6,613 nucleotides of DNA from Bacteroidota bacterium (GTDB lineage: Bacteria > Bacteroidota > Bacteroidia > Chitinophagales > Saprospiraceae), in contig QQUB01000411.1 in the NCBI GenBank assembly GCA_008501835.1, forward strand, positions 1 to 6,613, read 5' to 3'. The notes beneath the pieces were generated by a model, which saw only the letters and a list, made by a program, of their open reading frames with translations, was not told the DNA's origin and did no database searches. This document shows, one piece after another, positions 1-6,613 of the stretch (position 1 is the stretch's first letter; every line of letters begins with the position of its first letter). Made by a program: the position numbers and the translations under genes.

Positions 1-2367
1 ACGGATGGTCGGCTGGAATGCCTGGTTTGTTACAATGATGAAAACGGGCCTTGTTTACTCGCCGATAAAGAATTGAGATTCCTCATCGGTCAGATCGTCC
101 ATGGAACGAAAGACAAGCCGAAATCCACCCCACCTCACCTGCTCACCATTTTTGACTGTTGCCATTCCGGGGATAATACCAGAAATGGTTTCCTGAGTGA
201 TAACGACACCCGGGAACGGCGGGTAAAATGTGTGGCGCCACAAAGGAATTGGCAGGATTTCATATTTACAGATGATATCACTGTAGAAAAACTCCAAAAC
301 CAACATCTTTCCCAGGTGAATCCCGAAGGCATACACGTGCATCTTTCCGCCTGCGAGTCCGATGAATCTGCACTGGAAGTGAACGGGCAGGGAGTATTCA
401 CCTCCTACCTGGTCAACATTCTCAAAAGAGCCCGCGGAAATATTACTTATTATGACCTCATGAGCCAGGTCCGGCACTACCTCAACAATACATTCACCCA
501 AAAGCCACAATTGCGTTTGCCGGGGGAAGACTCCTCTGGCAATTATGCGACTTTCCTGAATAAGGAAGTAAAACAGCAACCTTTGTATGGCAATGTGATT
601 TATAATCATAAAAATGGCTGGGTACTGGACATGGGAAGCCTGATGGGTATTTCTCCTAAAAACAAAAGGGTTACGATTACCGGTCCGAACCAGGAACAAT
701 TCGCAGGAAAAATCCATAAGATTCTGCCTGACGAGACCAGGATCAAATTCCGACCTGCTGATTCTCCAAACAAGAAACAGGTTTATAAAGCCACCATAGA
801 AGGGCTCATGGCCCACCCGGTCAAACTATTTGTCAATAACCATAACGGACCAGTTACTTTCGTCAAAACATTACTCGAAGAATTCCAGAACATCACCCAA
901 AATATTGCACTGGAAGATGAAGAAACCAATGCGGATTACAGCCTTCAGATCAGGGATAATCTGATTTATCTGACTAAACCCAACGACCCTAACCGGCCAA
1001 TGGTAAGACCGGAAAAGACGGGCGCTTCAACTGCCATCAGCAATGTCGTTAACTATCTAAAACACATCTCCAACTGGGAATTTGTAAAAAGATTGAAAAA
1101 TGCTCAAACCTACTTATTCAGCGGCAATCCTGTCAAAGTAGAGGCCTTTTCAGGAGGGCAAAACGGAACCCCTCTGAGCATTGAATCAAATGTAGCAGAC
1201 CTCCATTACAAACAAAGAGCAGATGGAGAATGGAAAGGTAAAGTAGCGCTTAAACTCACCAACACCACTAATAGAAAATTATATGTGAGTGCCATGTACC
1301 TGATGATAGAATTCAGAGTTTACCTCAAAGGCATGGAGCCACAGGTTTATACGCTGGAGCCAGGTGAATCCGTTTGGCTCTTCAACTATCGAAAAAGCGA
1401 AATTTCTTATTCGGTGGTTGATCTTGCCAGCAATTACAATTGGGCGTTCACAGAAGATTTCTTCAAGATCATTGTAAGTACAACACCCTTTGATGTTTCC
1501 CGACTGGAGAAAAAAGGATTGCCCAAACCTCCGCTCATCAGTGATGATATCCGGGGACGAAAAAAAGGTCTTGATATTGATGAAGATGACAGTAATCCAG
1601 AACTCGAGGGCGATGACTGGACCACCCAGGACCTAACCCTCAGGTTTCATAACCCTGTATATAATACCATTTCCGAAAAAAGGCTTTTGGCTATGCTGGA
1701 AGACGAAGACATGGCCGGTTTTACGGCCCGTATTTTCTTTGAAGAAAGAGATGATCTTCAGTTAAAATTAAATCCTGAGATAAAAATCCATGCTTCTGCA
1801 ACCCAAATCAAACAATTGGAGACAAAGGCTTTCCAGGCGTTAAATCCAAAGGGCCATCAACAAAGATCCGGCACAACAGATCCACTCCCAAATCTGATCA
1901 CCCTGGGAGATAGCTGGTTACATAAAGACGGTATTAAAAATCTATCTGCACAGTTCAGTGGTTATTATAATATTAATCGGATTAAGGGTACCTTTGAAGA
2001 TACAGCCGGTTTGACTCAAGCCCTTCAAAAAACCGATGGGAAAAGCATCATTATCAGCCTTGGAGCGGATGAAATCCTTGCCGGAAATTTCGATAATGTG
2101 CTTCAACAACTGGAAAGCTGGGCAAAGCAATTTCCTACCCTGAAAATGATCGTCCATGGATATGATTATTTTGGAAACGGGGAATCTAAAATTGCTGTTG
2201 ACCAATTCAACGAATACCTGAAAAACCTGGATGCTCAATTGAACAATCTTAAACACCTCGATCTTCGAGGTACATTGAATGAGCATCAATGGAACAACCA
2301 CACCATGCCAAATGATGATGGGTTTGAGAAACTGGCAGGTGTGTTTTTTGAATATTTAACCAATTAA
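1..2367 (+). CDS. Caspase-like (peptidase C14) protein with C-terminal SGNH-hydrolase-like domain, 5'-truncated by window edge
   Basis: The frame is open from base 1 to TAA at 2365-2367, giving 788 visible residues (numbered here from base 1). Homology-like sequence precedes the TTG at 73, so that codon is not the start; the true start lies left of the window. Residues 1-187 are the second half of a caspase fold: LADKEL (19-24), the nucleophile motif DCCHSG (52-57, predicted catalytic Cys54), LSACESDESALE (115-126), then GVFTSYLV and a QKPQL segment near 168. The partner His (usually in a SGHG motif) would be upstream. Residues 195-270 look like a small beta domain (MGSLMGISP). About 375-505 is a beta-rich region (ALKLTNTTNRKLYVS, LEPGESVWL, IVSTTPFD) of a kind seen after bacterial caspases. 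An acidic linker follows (525-540). Residues 627-788 resemble an SGNH hydrolase (GDSW 636-639, HGYDYF 719-724, DLRGTL 754-759). Caspase assignment is firm; substrate, location and role are unknown. Confidence 0.9.
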   Translation, partial: TDGRLECLVCYNDENGPCLLADKELRFLIGQIVHGTKDKPKSTPPHLLTIFDCCHSGDNTRNGFLSDNDTRERRVKCVAPQRNWQDFIFTDDITVEKLQNQHLSQVNPEGIHVHLSACESDESALEVNGQGVFTSYLVNILKRARGNITYYDLMSQVRHYLNNTFTQKPQLRLPGEDSSGNYATFLNKEVKQQPLYGNVIYNHKNGWVLDMGSLMGISPKNKRVTITGPNQEQFAGKIHKILPDETRIKFRPADSPNKKQVYKATIEGLMAHPVKLFVNNHNGPVTFVKTLLEEFQNITQNIALEDEETNADYSLQIRDNLIYLTKPNDPNRPMVRPEKTGASTAISNVVNYLKHISNWEFVKRLKNAQTYLFSGNPVKVEAFSGGQNGTPLSIESNVADLHYKQRADGEWKGKVALKLTNTTNRKLYVSAMYLMIEFRVYLKGMEPQVYTLEPGESVWLFNYRKSEISYSVVDLASNYNWAFTEDFFKIIVSTTPFDVSRLEKKGLPKPPLISDDIRGRKKGLDIDEDDSNPELEGDDWTTQDLTLRFHNPVYNTISEKRLLAMLEDEDMAGFTARIFFEERDDLQLKLNPEIKIHASATQIKQLETKAFQALNPKGHQQRSGTTDPLPNLITLGDSWLHKDGIKNLSAQFSGYYNINRIKGTFEDTAGLTQALQKTDGKSIIISLGADEILAGNFDNVLQQLESWAKQFPTLKMIVHGYDYFGNGESKIAVDQFNEYLKNLDAQLNNLKHLDLRGTLNEHQWNNHTMPNDDGFEKLAGVFFEYLTN
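1879..2367 (+). other. Degenerate SGNH/GDSL-hydrolase-like domain at the C terminus of the caspase-like protein
   Basis: This is a domain within the gene ending at 2367 (its residues 627-788). Block I is intact: LGDSW, with candidate nucleophile Ser638 (codon 1912-1914). The usual block III G-G-N-D is read here as SLGADEIL, with Asp690 where the oxyanion-hole Asn is expected. HGYDY (719-723) and the DLRGTL-x4-W-x-N...P...GF pattern (754-775) match SGNH proteins of the GDSW type. The catalytic-His position of that last block is Met769 (codon 2305-2307), and a His sits two residues earlier at 767. The parts seen directly are the motifs and substitutions. The family assignment rests on remembered patterns, and loss of hydrolase activity is inference; the fold could have become a binding module. 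Confidence 0.6.
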
Positions 2368-2377
2368 ATGGTCCATT

Positions 2378-4717
2378 ATGCGTTCTTCAATAATCAGGCA
2401 TTTGCACATTCTTTTACCTAAAGTAATCCTCCTGTTCCTAATATCTTCCCCCACAACGGTTTTTGCCCAAAACCTATTCCCCGACCCCGGAGAGGTCTTC
2501 CGCGACGATGTCGTACCAAGGATAGATATCATCATTCCGGAAAACTCACTGGATGCTATTTATGCTCCCGGAAATGAACAAAGCGATTTTGAGTGGATGG
2601 CTGATTTTATTTTTGACAATGGTACTATCAGAGACACTGTTGAAAATATAGGCTTCAGACTCCGTGGAAATACTTCCAGGTATTCAGATAAAAAATCCTT
2701 CAAAGTATCTTTTAACACCTATGAGCCGGGTCGTAAATACTATGGGCTTGAAAAAATGAATCTCAACGGAGAACATAATGATCCATCCATAATGCGGGCT
2801 AAAGTTTGCTGGGACCTCGTAAGGGACATGGAAATTCCGGGATCACGATCCAATCATGTCGTTTTGTATATCAACGGGGACTTTTTTGGGGTGTACATCA
2901 ATGTGGAACATATAGATGAAGAATTCGTCGATCTCCGCTATGGTACCGAAGCCGGAAATTTATACAAATGCCTGTGGCCTGCGGACATGAACTACCTCGG
3001 GCCCGATCCGGAAGCCTATAAATTTATGAACGGCAACAGAAGGACCTATGACCTCATCACCAATACCGAGGAAGATGACTACTCCGATATTGCCCACCTG
3101 ATCGATGTTCTCAACAATACCCCAACCAATGAACTGGCCTGTGAACTCGAACCTATTTTTAATGTTCATGGATTTCTGAAAGCCGTCGCTTTTGATATCC
3201 TTAGTGGCAACTGGGATGGTCCATTGTTCAATAAGAATAATTTTTACCTGTACAACGATCCGGTTTCCGGGCAGTTTCAATACATACCTTACGACCTTGA
3301 TAATACTTTCGGGATCGACTGGTTTGGTGAACCCTGGGTATCCAGGAACATATACTTTTGGGCCAATCAAAATCAACCCAGGCCATTGTACTGGAATATT
3401 ATTGCCGTGCCGGAGTACAGGGTGCTTTTCAACTTCTACATGAAATCCTTCCTGGAGGATCAGTACAATCCTGTTGAAGTATTACCTCGCATCGACCAGC
3501 TAAAAAGTCAAATTGCGCCTTTTGTCCCCGACGATATTTATTACACTTATGATTATGGTTTTTCCGTTGATGATTTCCACGATTCATACATTGAACAAAT
3601 ACCTTATAACCACACCAAATACGGTTTAAAACCTTTCATTGAAGATCGTCATTATTGGACGGAGATACAGTTGGACGGGGATATTCCTCCGCTGGTTTTC
3701 AACATAGAAAATACTTATCCTGAATTTGGGGAAGGTATTCTGGTAACTGCCGAAGTAGTTGATTTCAACGAGGTGACCGAGGTAGAATTATGTTATTTTG
3801 TAAACAGCCCTCCATTCACTTGCACCCAACTCTTTGATGATGGCCAGCATAACGATGGTTTTGCAGGTGATGGTCTTTATGGCGGGTTTATTCCTCCTGT
3901 TTATGAAGAATCACATATCGAGTATTACATCAAAGCTACTGATGAAGTCAATTGGGAAAGTCAATTCCCTATTTGTGACAACAAAAAAATTTCATTGGGT
4001 GTAGCACCTCTGCCGATTTATGTCAACGAGGTAATGGCCAAAAACGAATCCACCATTGCGGATGAAGCCGGTGAATATGATGATTGGGTAGAGTTGTATT
4101 ATACAGGATCTGAGCCACTAGACCTCAGTGACAAATACCTGTCCGATGATGAGAACAATCCAACAAAATGGAAATTCAAGCAAGGCTCCATGATCTATCC
4201 GTTTCAGTTCCTGATCGTCTGGTTGGATGATGATGTGGACCAGGGGCAATATCATGCTAATTTCAAATTGTCTGCGGGTGGAGAGTTTATTGGAATTTTC
4301 CATAATGAAACTCATGGGCACAGTCTGATCAACGGGTTTGATTTTGACGAACAAACTGAAGACGTCTCTTACGGCAGAATTCCGAATGGAACGGGCTCCC
4401 TTGTATTAATGGACCCGACCCCTGGGGCATCAAATACTCCTAACGCAACCAGTGATCCGACTGCAGATATTGCTGTTTCAATATCACCCAATCCATTTAA
4501 CGATCAATTCCATTTCAGATTTGAAGATGGTCTCACAAGAAATATTCGCTGGAAACTGACGAATGCCCTTGGAAGACAAGTCATGAGCAATACAATTCTG
4601 CAAAATACAAATGCCTTTTATGTAAAATCTGAAAATCTAAACCCAGGCCTCTACTTTTTGACCGTCGAAACCCAGGAAGGCTTGTCGATTACAAGGAAAG
4701 TGGTTTATGTGAAATAA
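2378..4717 (+). CDS. Secreted CotH-family protein kinase with lamin-tail domain and T9SS type A sorting domain
   Basis: Complete 779-residue protein, ATG at 2378 to TAA at 4715-4717. Residues 1-30 form a signal peptide (core VILLFLISS, likely cleavage VFA|QN, leaving an N-terminal Gln as is common in T9SS cargo). Residues 45-420 are a CotH kinase domain: GFRLRGNTS (92-100), KKSFKVSF (105-112), YINGDFFGVYINVEHID (164-180), the CotH signature D-x4-N-x-D-x4-N (Asp273, Asn278, Asp280, Asn285), and the metal-binding-type YDLDNTFG (305-312). Active-site residues are intact. About 435-540 is an Ig-like module with a DDGxHxDG-x-AGDGxY loop (487-501). Residues 547-686 are a lamin-tail domain (NEVMAKN, DDWVELY). 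Residues 700-779 are the sorting domain (SPNPF, NPGLYFLTV, ending KVVYVK). CotH proteins phosphorylate secreted partners; the target here is unknown. It starts 10 bases after the caspase gene, with no clear Shine-Dalgarno sequence, and the signal peptide supports this start. Confidence 0.93.
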   Translation: MRSSIIRHLHILLPKVILLFLISSPTTVFAQNLFPDPGEVFRDDVVPRIDIIIPENSLDAIYAPGNEQSDFEWMADFIFDNGTIRDTVENIGFRLRGNTSRYSDKKSFKVSFNTYEPGRKYYGLEKMNLNGEHNDPSIMRAKVCWDLVRDMEIPGSRSNHVVLYINGDFFGVYINVEHIDEEFVDLRYGTEAGNLYKCLWPADMNYLGPDPEAYKFMNGNRRTYDLITNTEEDDYSDIAHLIDVLNNTPTNELACELEPIFNVHGFLKAVAFDILSGNWDGPLFNKNNFYLYNDPVSGQFQYIPYDLDNTFGIDWFGEPWVSRNIYFWANQNQPRPLYWNIIAVPEYRVLFNFYMKSFLEDQYNPVEVLPRIDQLKSQIAPFVPDDIYYTYDYGFSVDDFHDSYIEQIPYNHTKYGLKPFIEDRHYWTEIQLDGDIPPLVFNIENTYPEFGEGILVTAEVVDFNEVTEVELCYFVNSPPFTCTQLFDDGQHNDGFAGDGLYGGFIPPVYEESHIEYYIKATDEVNWESQFPICDNKKISLGVAPLPIYVNEVMAKNESTIADEAGEYDDWVELYYTGSEPLDLSDKYLSDDENNPTKWKFKQGSMIYPFQFLIVWLDDDVDQGQYHANFKLSAGGEFIGIFHNETHGHSLINGFDFDEQTEDVSYGRIPNGTGSLVLMDPTPGASNTPNATSDPTADIAVSISPNPFNDQFHFRFEDGLTRNIRWKLTNALGRQVMSNTILQNTNAFYVKSENLNPGLYFLTVETQEGLSITRKVVYVK

Positions 4718-4738
4718 GTGCCATAAACATAAATACAA

Positions 4739-4785
4739 ACGGGTTGAATTGATCGAAAAAATCCGTCTCAATCAGTTCAACCCGT
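4739..4785. terminator. Long inverted repeat in the convergent gap, candidate bidirectional or lon-side terminator
   Basis: Arms at 4739-4753 and 4771-4785 are 15 bases each (ACGGGTTGAA-T/C-TGAT) around a 17-base loop, and match except at 4749/4775. In + strand RNA that pair is a U-G wobble, so the stem is fully paired, but the downstream sequence (CAAAATCCG) has no U run. In - strand RNA the pair is an A-C mismatch, yet the stem is followed by a U-rich stretch (complement of 4724-4738). It lies 21 bases after the CotH stop and 44 bases past the lon stop, a fitting place to end both transcripts. Terminator function is inferred. Confidence 0.6.
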
Positions 4786-4829
4786 CAAAATCCGTGTTCC
4801 ATCTCAGCGCCCTCAAAAACCAGCAACTG

Positions 4830-6563
4830 CTACTTCTCCAGCGCGAGATCCAGCACTTCCGTCATTTTGGAAACATAGTGAAAAGTCATCCCTTTAATAT
4901 ATTCAGGATTGATCTCCAAAACGTGTTTTTCATTCTCTTTGGAAAGGATAATTTCTTTCATCCCTGCCCTTTTCGCAGCCAGCATTTTCTCTTTTATACC
5001 TCCTACCGGCAAGACCTTACCACGCAAGGTTATCTCTCCGGTCATGGCGATAAATGGCTTAACGCGTTTTCCTGTAAATACAGAAGTCAACGCACTTAGC
5101 ATGGTAATACCGGCGGAAGGCCCGTCCTTCGGAATGGCTCCTTCCGGCACGTGGAGGTGTATATCATTTTCTTCAAAAACCTTATCGTCAATCCCTAACT
5201 GATTGCTATGCGCCTTAATGAAGCTCAATGCCGTAGTCACTGATTCCTTCATCACATCTCCCAGGTTTCCTGTCAGAGTGAGTTTACCTTTTCCTTTATT
5301 CAGGCTGGCTTCGATGAATAAGATATCCCCTCCAACACTTGTCCATGCAAGGCCTATGGCCACACCGGGCACGTGAACCTCCTGGTACATGTCTTTAGAG
5401 AACCTTGACGGTCCAAGCATATCAGGGAGGTCGGCTATCTTAATATTTACATTATACTCTTCTTCCGTTGCGACTTTTTTGGCCACATGACGCATCACAC
5501 CTGCAAGTTGACGGTCAAGGTTACGCACTCCTGATTCACGAGTGTATAACTGGATAATTTTTGCAATGACATTATCCTTGATCTTGACTTGTTTAGCCTT
5601 CAATCCATGCTCTTTGCGCTGCTTCGGAATGAGGTGACGTTTAGCAATTTCAACTTTTTCTTCCTGGGAATAACCACTGATATCGATGATTTCCATTCTG
5701 TCCAGCAATGCAGGCTGTATGGTGTTCAATGAATTGGCCGTAGCCACAAAGAGCACCTTGGATAAATCGTATTCCAGGTCGAGATAGTTATCGTGGAAGG
5801 TGGTGTTCTGTTCCGGATCCAAAACCTCCAGCAGTGCAGAGGATGGATCGCCTCTGAAATCTTTACCTACCTTATCGATCTCATCCAGAATGAAAACAGG
5901 GTTGGCAGCTTCCGCCTTTTTCATAGACTGAATAATCCGACCGGGCATTGCACCGATGTAAGTTTTTCGATGTCCTCTAATCTCAGATTCATCGTGTAAT
6001 CCACCGAGGGACATTCTGATAAACTTGCGATTCAATGCTCTGGCAATGGAACGCCCAAGCGAAGTCTTACCAACACCCGGAGGGCCTACAAGGCACAAAA
6101 TAGGTGCCTTCATGTCCCCTTTCAATTTCAAAACTGCCAGGTGCTCAATGATGCGGTCCTTTACCTTTTCCAGGCCAAAGTGATCACTGTCCAGCACTTC
6201 CCGGACCTTTTTGAGGTTGAAATTATCCTTGGTATATTTTTCCCATGGCAGGTCGAGCAATAATTCCAGATAACTGAGTTGAATGGAATACTCAGCTACC
6301 TGCGGGTTCATTCTACGAATTCGGGCGATCTCTTTTTCAAAGGCTTTGGCTACATTTTCTGGCCATTTCATTTCAGCCCCACGATCCACCAACTTCTGAA
6401 TATCTTCCTCATGTGGGTTTTGCCCCAACTCATCCTGAATGGTTTTAAGCTGTTGGTTCAGAAAATAATCCCGTTGTTGTTTTTCAATATCACCACGAAC
6501 TTTGGATTCGATCTTGTCTTTCAATTCGGTTAACGAAAGCTCCGTTTTCAATTGCAACACCAC
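4830..6563 (-). CDS. lon: Lon ATP-dependent protease, AAA+ and protease domains (N-terminal domain cut off by an in-frame stop)
   Basis: Lon degrades misfolded and regulatory proteins in the cytoplasm as an ATP-driven ring. The open stretch from GTG at 6563 to TAG at 4830-4832 encodes 577 residues. Residues 1-110 are the helical linker (KQQRDYFLNQQLKTIQDELG, 28-47). The AAA+ module has Walker A GPPGVGKT (160-167), pore loop YIGAMPG (202-208), Walker B FILDEIDK (224-231), sensor 1 ATAN (274-277), arginine finger Arg289 and sensor 2 near Arg347. The protease domain has PKDGPSAG with Ser483 (codon 5115-5117) and GGIKEKML with Lys526 (4986-4988); their 43-residue spacing equals that of E. coli Lon Ser679/Lys722. 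About 200 or more N-terminal residues of a normal Lon are absent from this open frame. The GTG is only where an open frame can begin after the amber codon at 6576-6578, and is probably not the natural start. The gene converges on the CotH gene. Confidence 0.93.
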   Translation of the reverse strand: MVLQLKTELSLTELKDKIESKVRGDIEKQQRDYFLNQQLKTIQDELGQNPHEEDIQKLVDRGAEMKWPENVAKAFEKEIARIRRMNPQVAEYSIQLSYLELLLDLPWEKYTKDNFNLKKVREVLDSDHFGLEKVKDRIIEHLAVLKLKGDMKAPILCLVGPPGVGKTSLGRSIARALNRKFIRMSLGGLHDESEIRGHRKTYIGAMPGRIIQSMKKAEAANPVFILDEIDKVGKDFRGDPSSALLEVLDPEQNTTFHDNYLDLEYDLSKVLFVATANSLNTIQPALLDRMEIIDISGYSQEEKVEIAKRHLIPKQRKEHGLKAKQVKIKDNVIAKIIQLYTRESGVRNLDRQLAGVMRHVAKKVATEEEYNVNIKIADLPDMLGPSRFSKDMYQEVHVPGVAIGLAWTSVGGDILFIEASLNKGKGKLTLTGNLGDVMKESVTTALSFIKAHSNQLGIDDKVFEENDIHLHVPEGAIPKDGPSAGITMLSALTSVFTGKRVKPFIAMTGEITLRGKVLPVGGIKEKMLAAKRAGMKEIILSKENEKHVLEINPEYIKGMTFHYVSKMTEVLDLALEK

Positions 6564-6575
6564 TGTATTCGCTTT

Positions 6576-6578
6576 CTA
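6576..6578 (-). other. In-frame amber (TAG) codon interrupting lon
   Basis: On the - strand, bases 6578-6576 read TAG in the lon frame. Sequence on both sides aligns without gaps to the Lon linker helix (as recalled for E. coli, from KQSVLE onward). The stop falls on a position that is Glu in E. coli, so a single GAG-to-TAG change would explain it. It may be a real nonsense mutation or a base-call error. The lon gene also ends in TAG at 4830-4832, followed five codons later by TGA, so general TAG recoding is unlikely. Confidence 0.85.
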
Positions 6579-6613
6579 TTGCAACCTATCCGTTTCGAGA
6601 CTTTTTTGTTTCA
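6579..6613 (-). pseudogene. lon: Upstream piece of the interrupted lon gene, running off the right edge
   Basis: In the lon frame these bases translate to KQKSLETDRLQ immediately before the amber codon. This resembles the segment joining the N-terminal substrate-binding domain to the linker helices in Lon proteins (E. coli KQSVLEMSDVN at the same place). The frame therefore continues as lon to the window edge with no shift, and the rest of the N-terminal domain should lie beyond it. Only 11 complete codons are visible, so the call depends on agreement with the family and on the matching frame. Confidence 0.72.

Noticed and set aside
73..75. TTG at 73 as the start of the caspase-like gene
   Set aside because: The frame is open to base 1 and the residues before it (including LADKE) match caspase-family sequence, so the gene begins outside the window.
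55..816. Open frame of 253 codons on the - strand opposite the caspase region
   Set aside because: It overlaps the clearly conserved caspase fold, its product has no recognisable motif, and no promoter or start context supports it.
2255..2271. Perfect 7-base hairpin with a 3-base loop just before the end of the caspase gene
   Set aside because: It lies in codons for the conserved DLRG segment, has no U run after it, and is short enough to be coincidence.
4758..4795. Nine-base direct repeat AAAATCCGT at 4758-4766 and 4787-4795
   Set aside because: Two short copies in a small gap are not enough to support a repeat element or binding site.
4749..5099. Open frame of 116 codons on the + strand opposite the 3' end of lon, beginning inside the inverted repeat
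   Set aside because: It is antisense to the conserved Lon protease domain and its translation is low-complexity Phe/His-rich text typical of a shadow frame.
6576..6578. TAG as a recoded sense codon in this organism
   Set aside because: The lon gene itself ends at TAG where Lon proteins normally end, and Bacteroidota generally use the standard bacterial code.
1..6613. Caspase plus Lon as a possible defence island (as in CRISPR-associated Lon or caspase effector systems)
   Set aside because: The Lon domains are those of the ordinary housekeeping enzyme and the gene is convergent to the others. No CRISPR, nucleotide cyclase, sensor or mobile-element gene is in view.

Overview
The window looks like chromosome of a member of the Bacteroidota, plausibly a Saprospiria/Lewinella-like marine or freshwater lineage. 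The strongest evidence is a secreted protein ending in a type IX secretion (T9SS) type A sorting domain, a system confined to this phylum. Bacteroidota-style caspase and Lon sequences and the absence of a clear Shine-Dalgarno sequence agree. The class-level placement is a guess.

Layout, left to right. (1) Bases 1-2367, + strand: the 3' part of a gene for a caspase-like (peptidase C14) protein. The catalytic-Cys half of the caspase fold is in the window; the catalytic His and the N terminus lie beyond the left edge. Long middle beta-type regions follow, and the C-terminal domain looks like an SGNH/GDSL hydrolase that keeps its serine but has lost other catalytic residues. (2) After 10 bases, 2378-4717, + strand: a complete exported CotH-type kinase with a lamin-tail domain and a T9SS sorting domain. 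(3) A 112-base convergent gap holding one long inverted repeat. (4) 4830-6613, - strand: a lon protease gene with complete AAA+ and protease domains, entering from the right edge. Its reading frame is broken by an amber codon at 6576-6578, although Lon-like sequence continues in the same frame on the far side.

The caspase and CotH genes are close enough to be co-transcribed. Nothing shows that their products act together, and one is clearly exported while the other's location is unknown. Lon is convergent and most likely an unrelated housekeeping gene. No RNA genes, CRISPR, insertion sequences, phage genes or attachment sites are visible. The points most worth a second look are the caspase fused to a probably inactive SGNH domain and the nonsense codon in lon. 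I do not see convincing evidence of a new multi-gene defence or signalling system.
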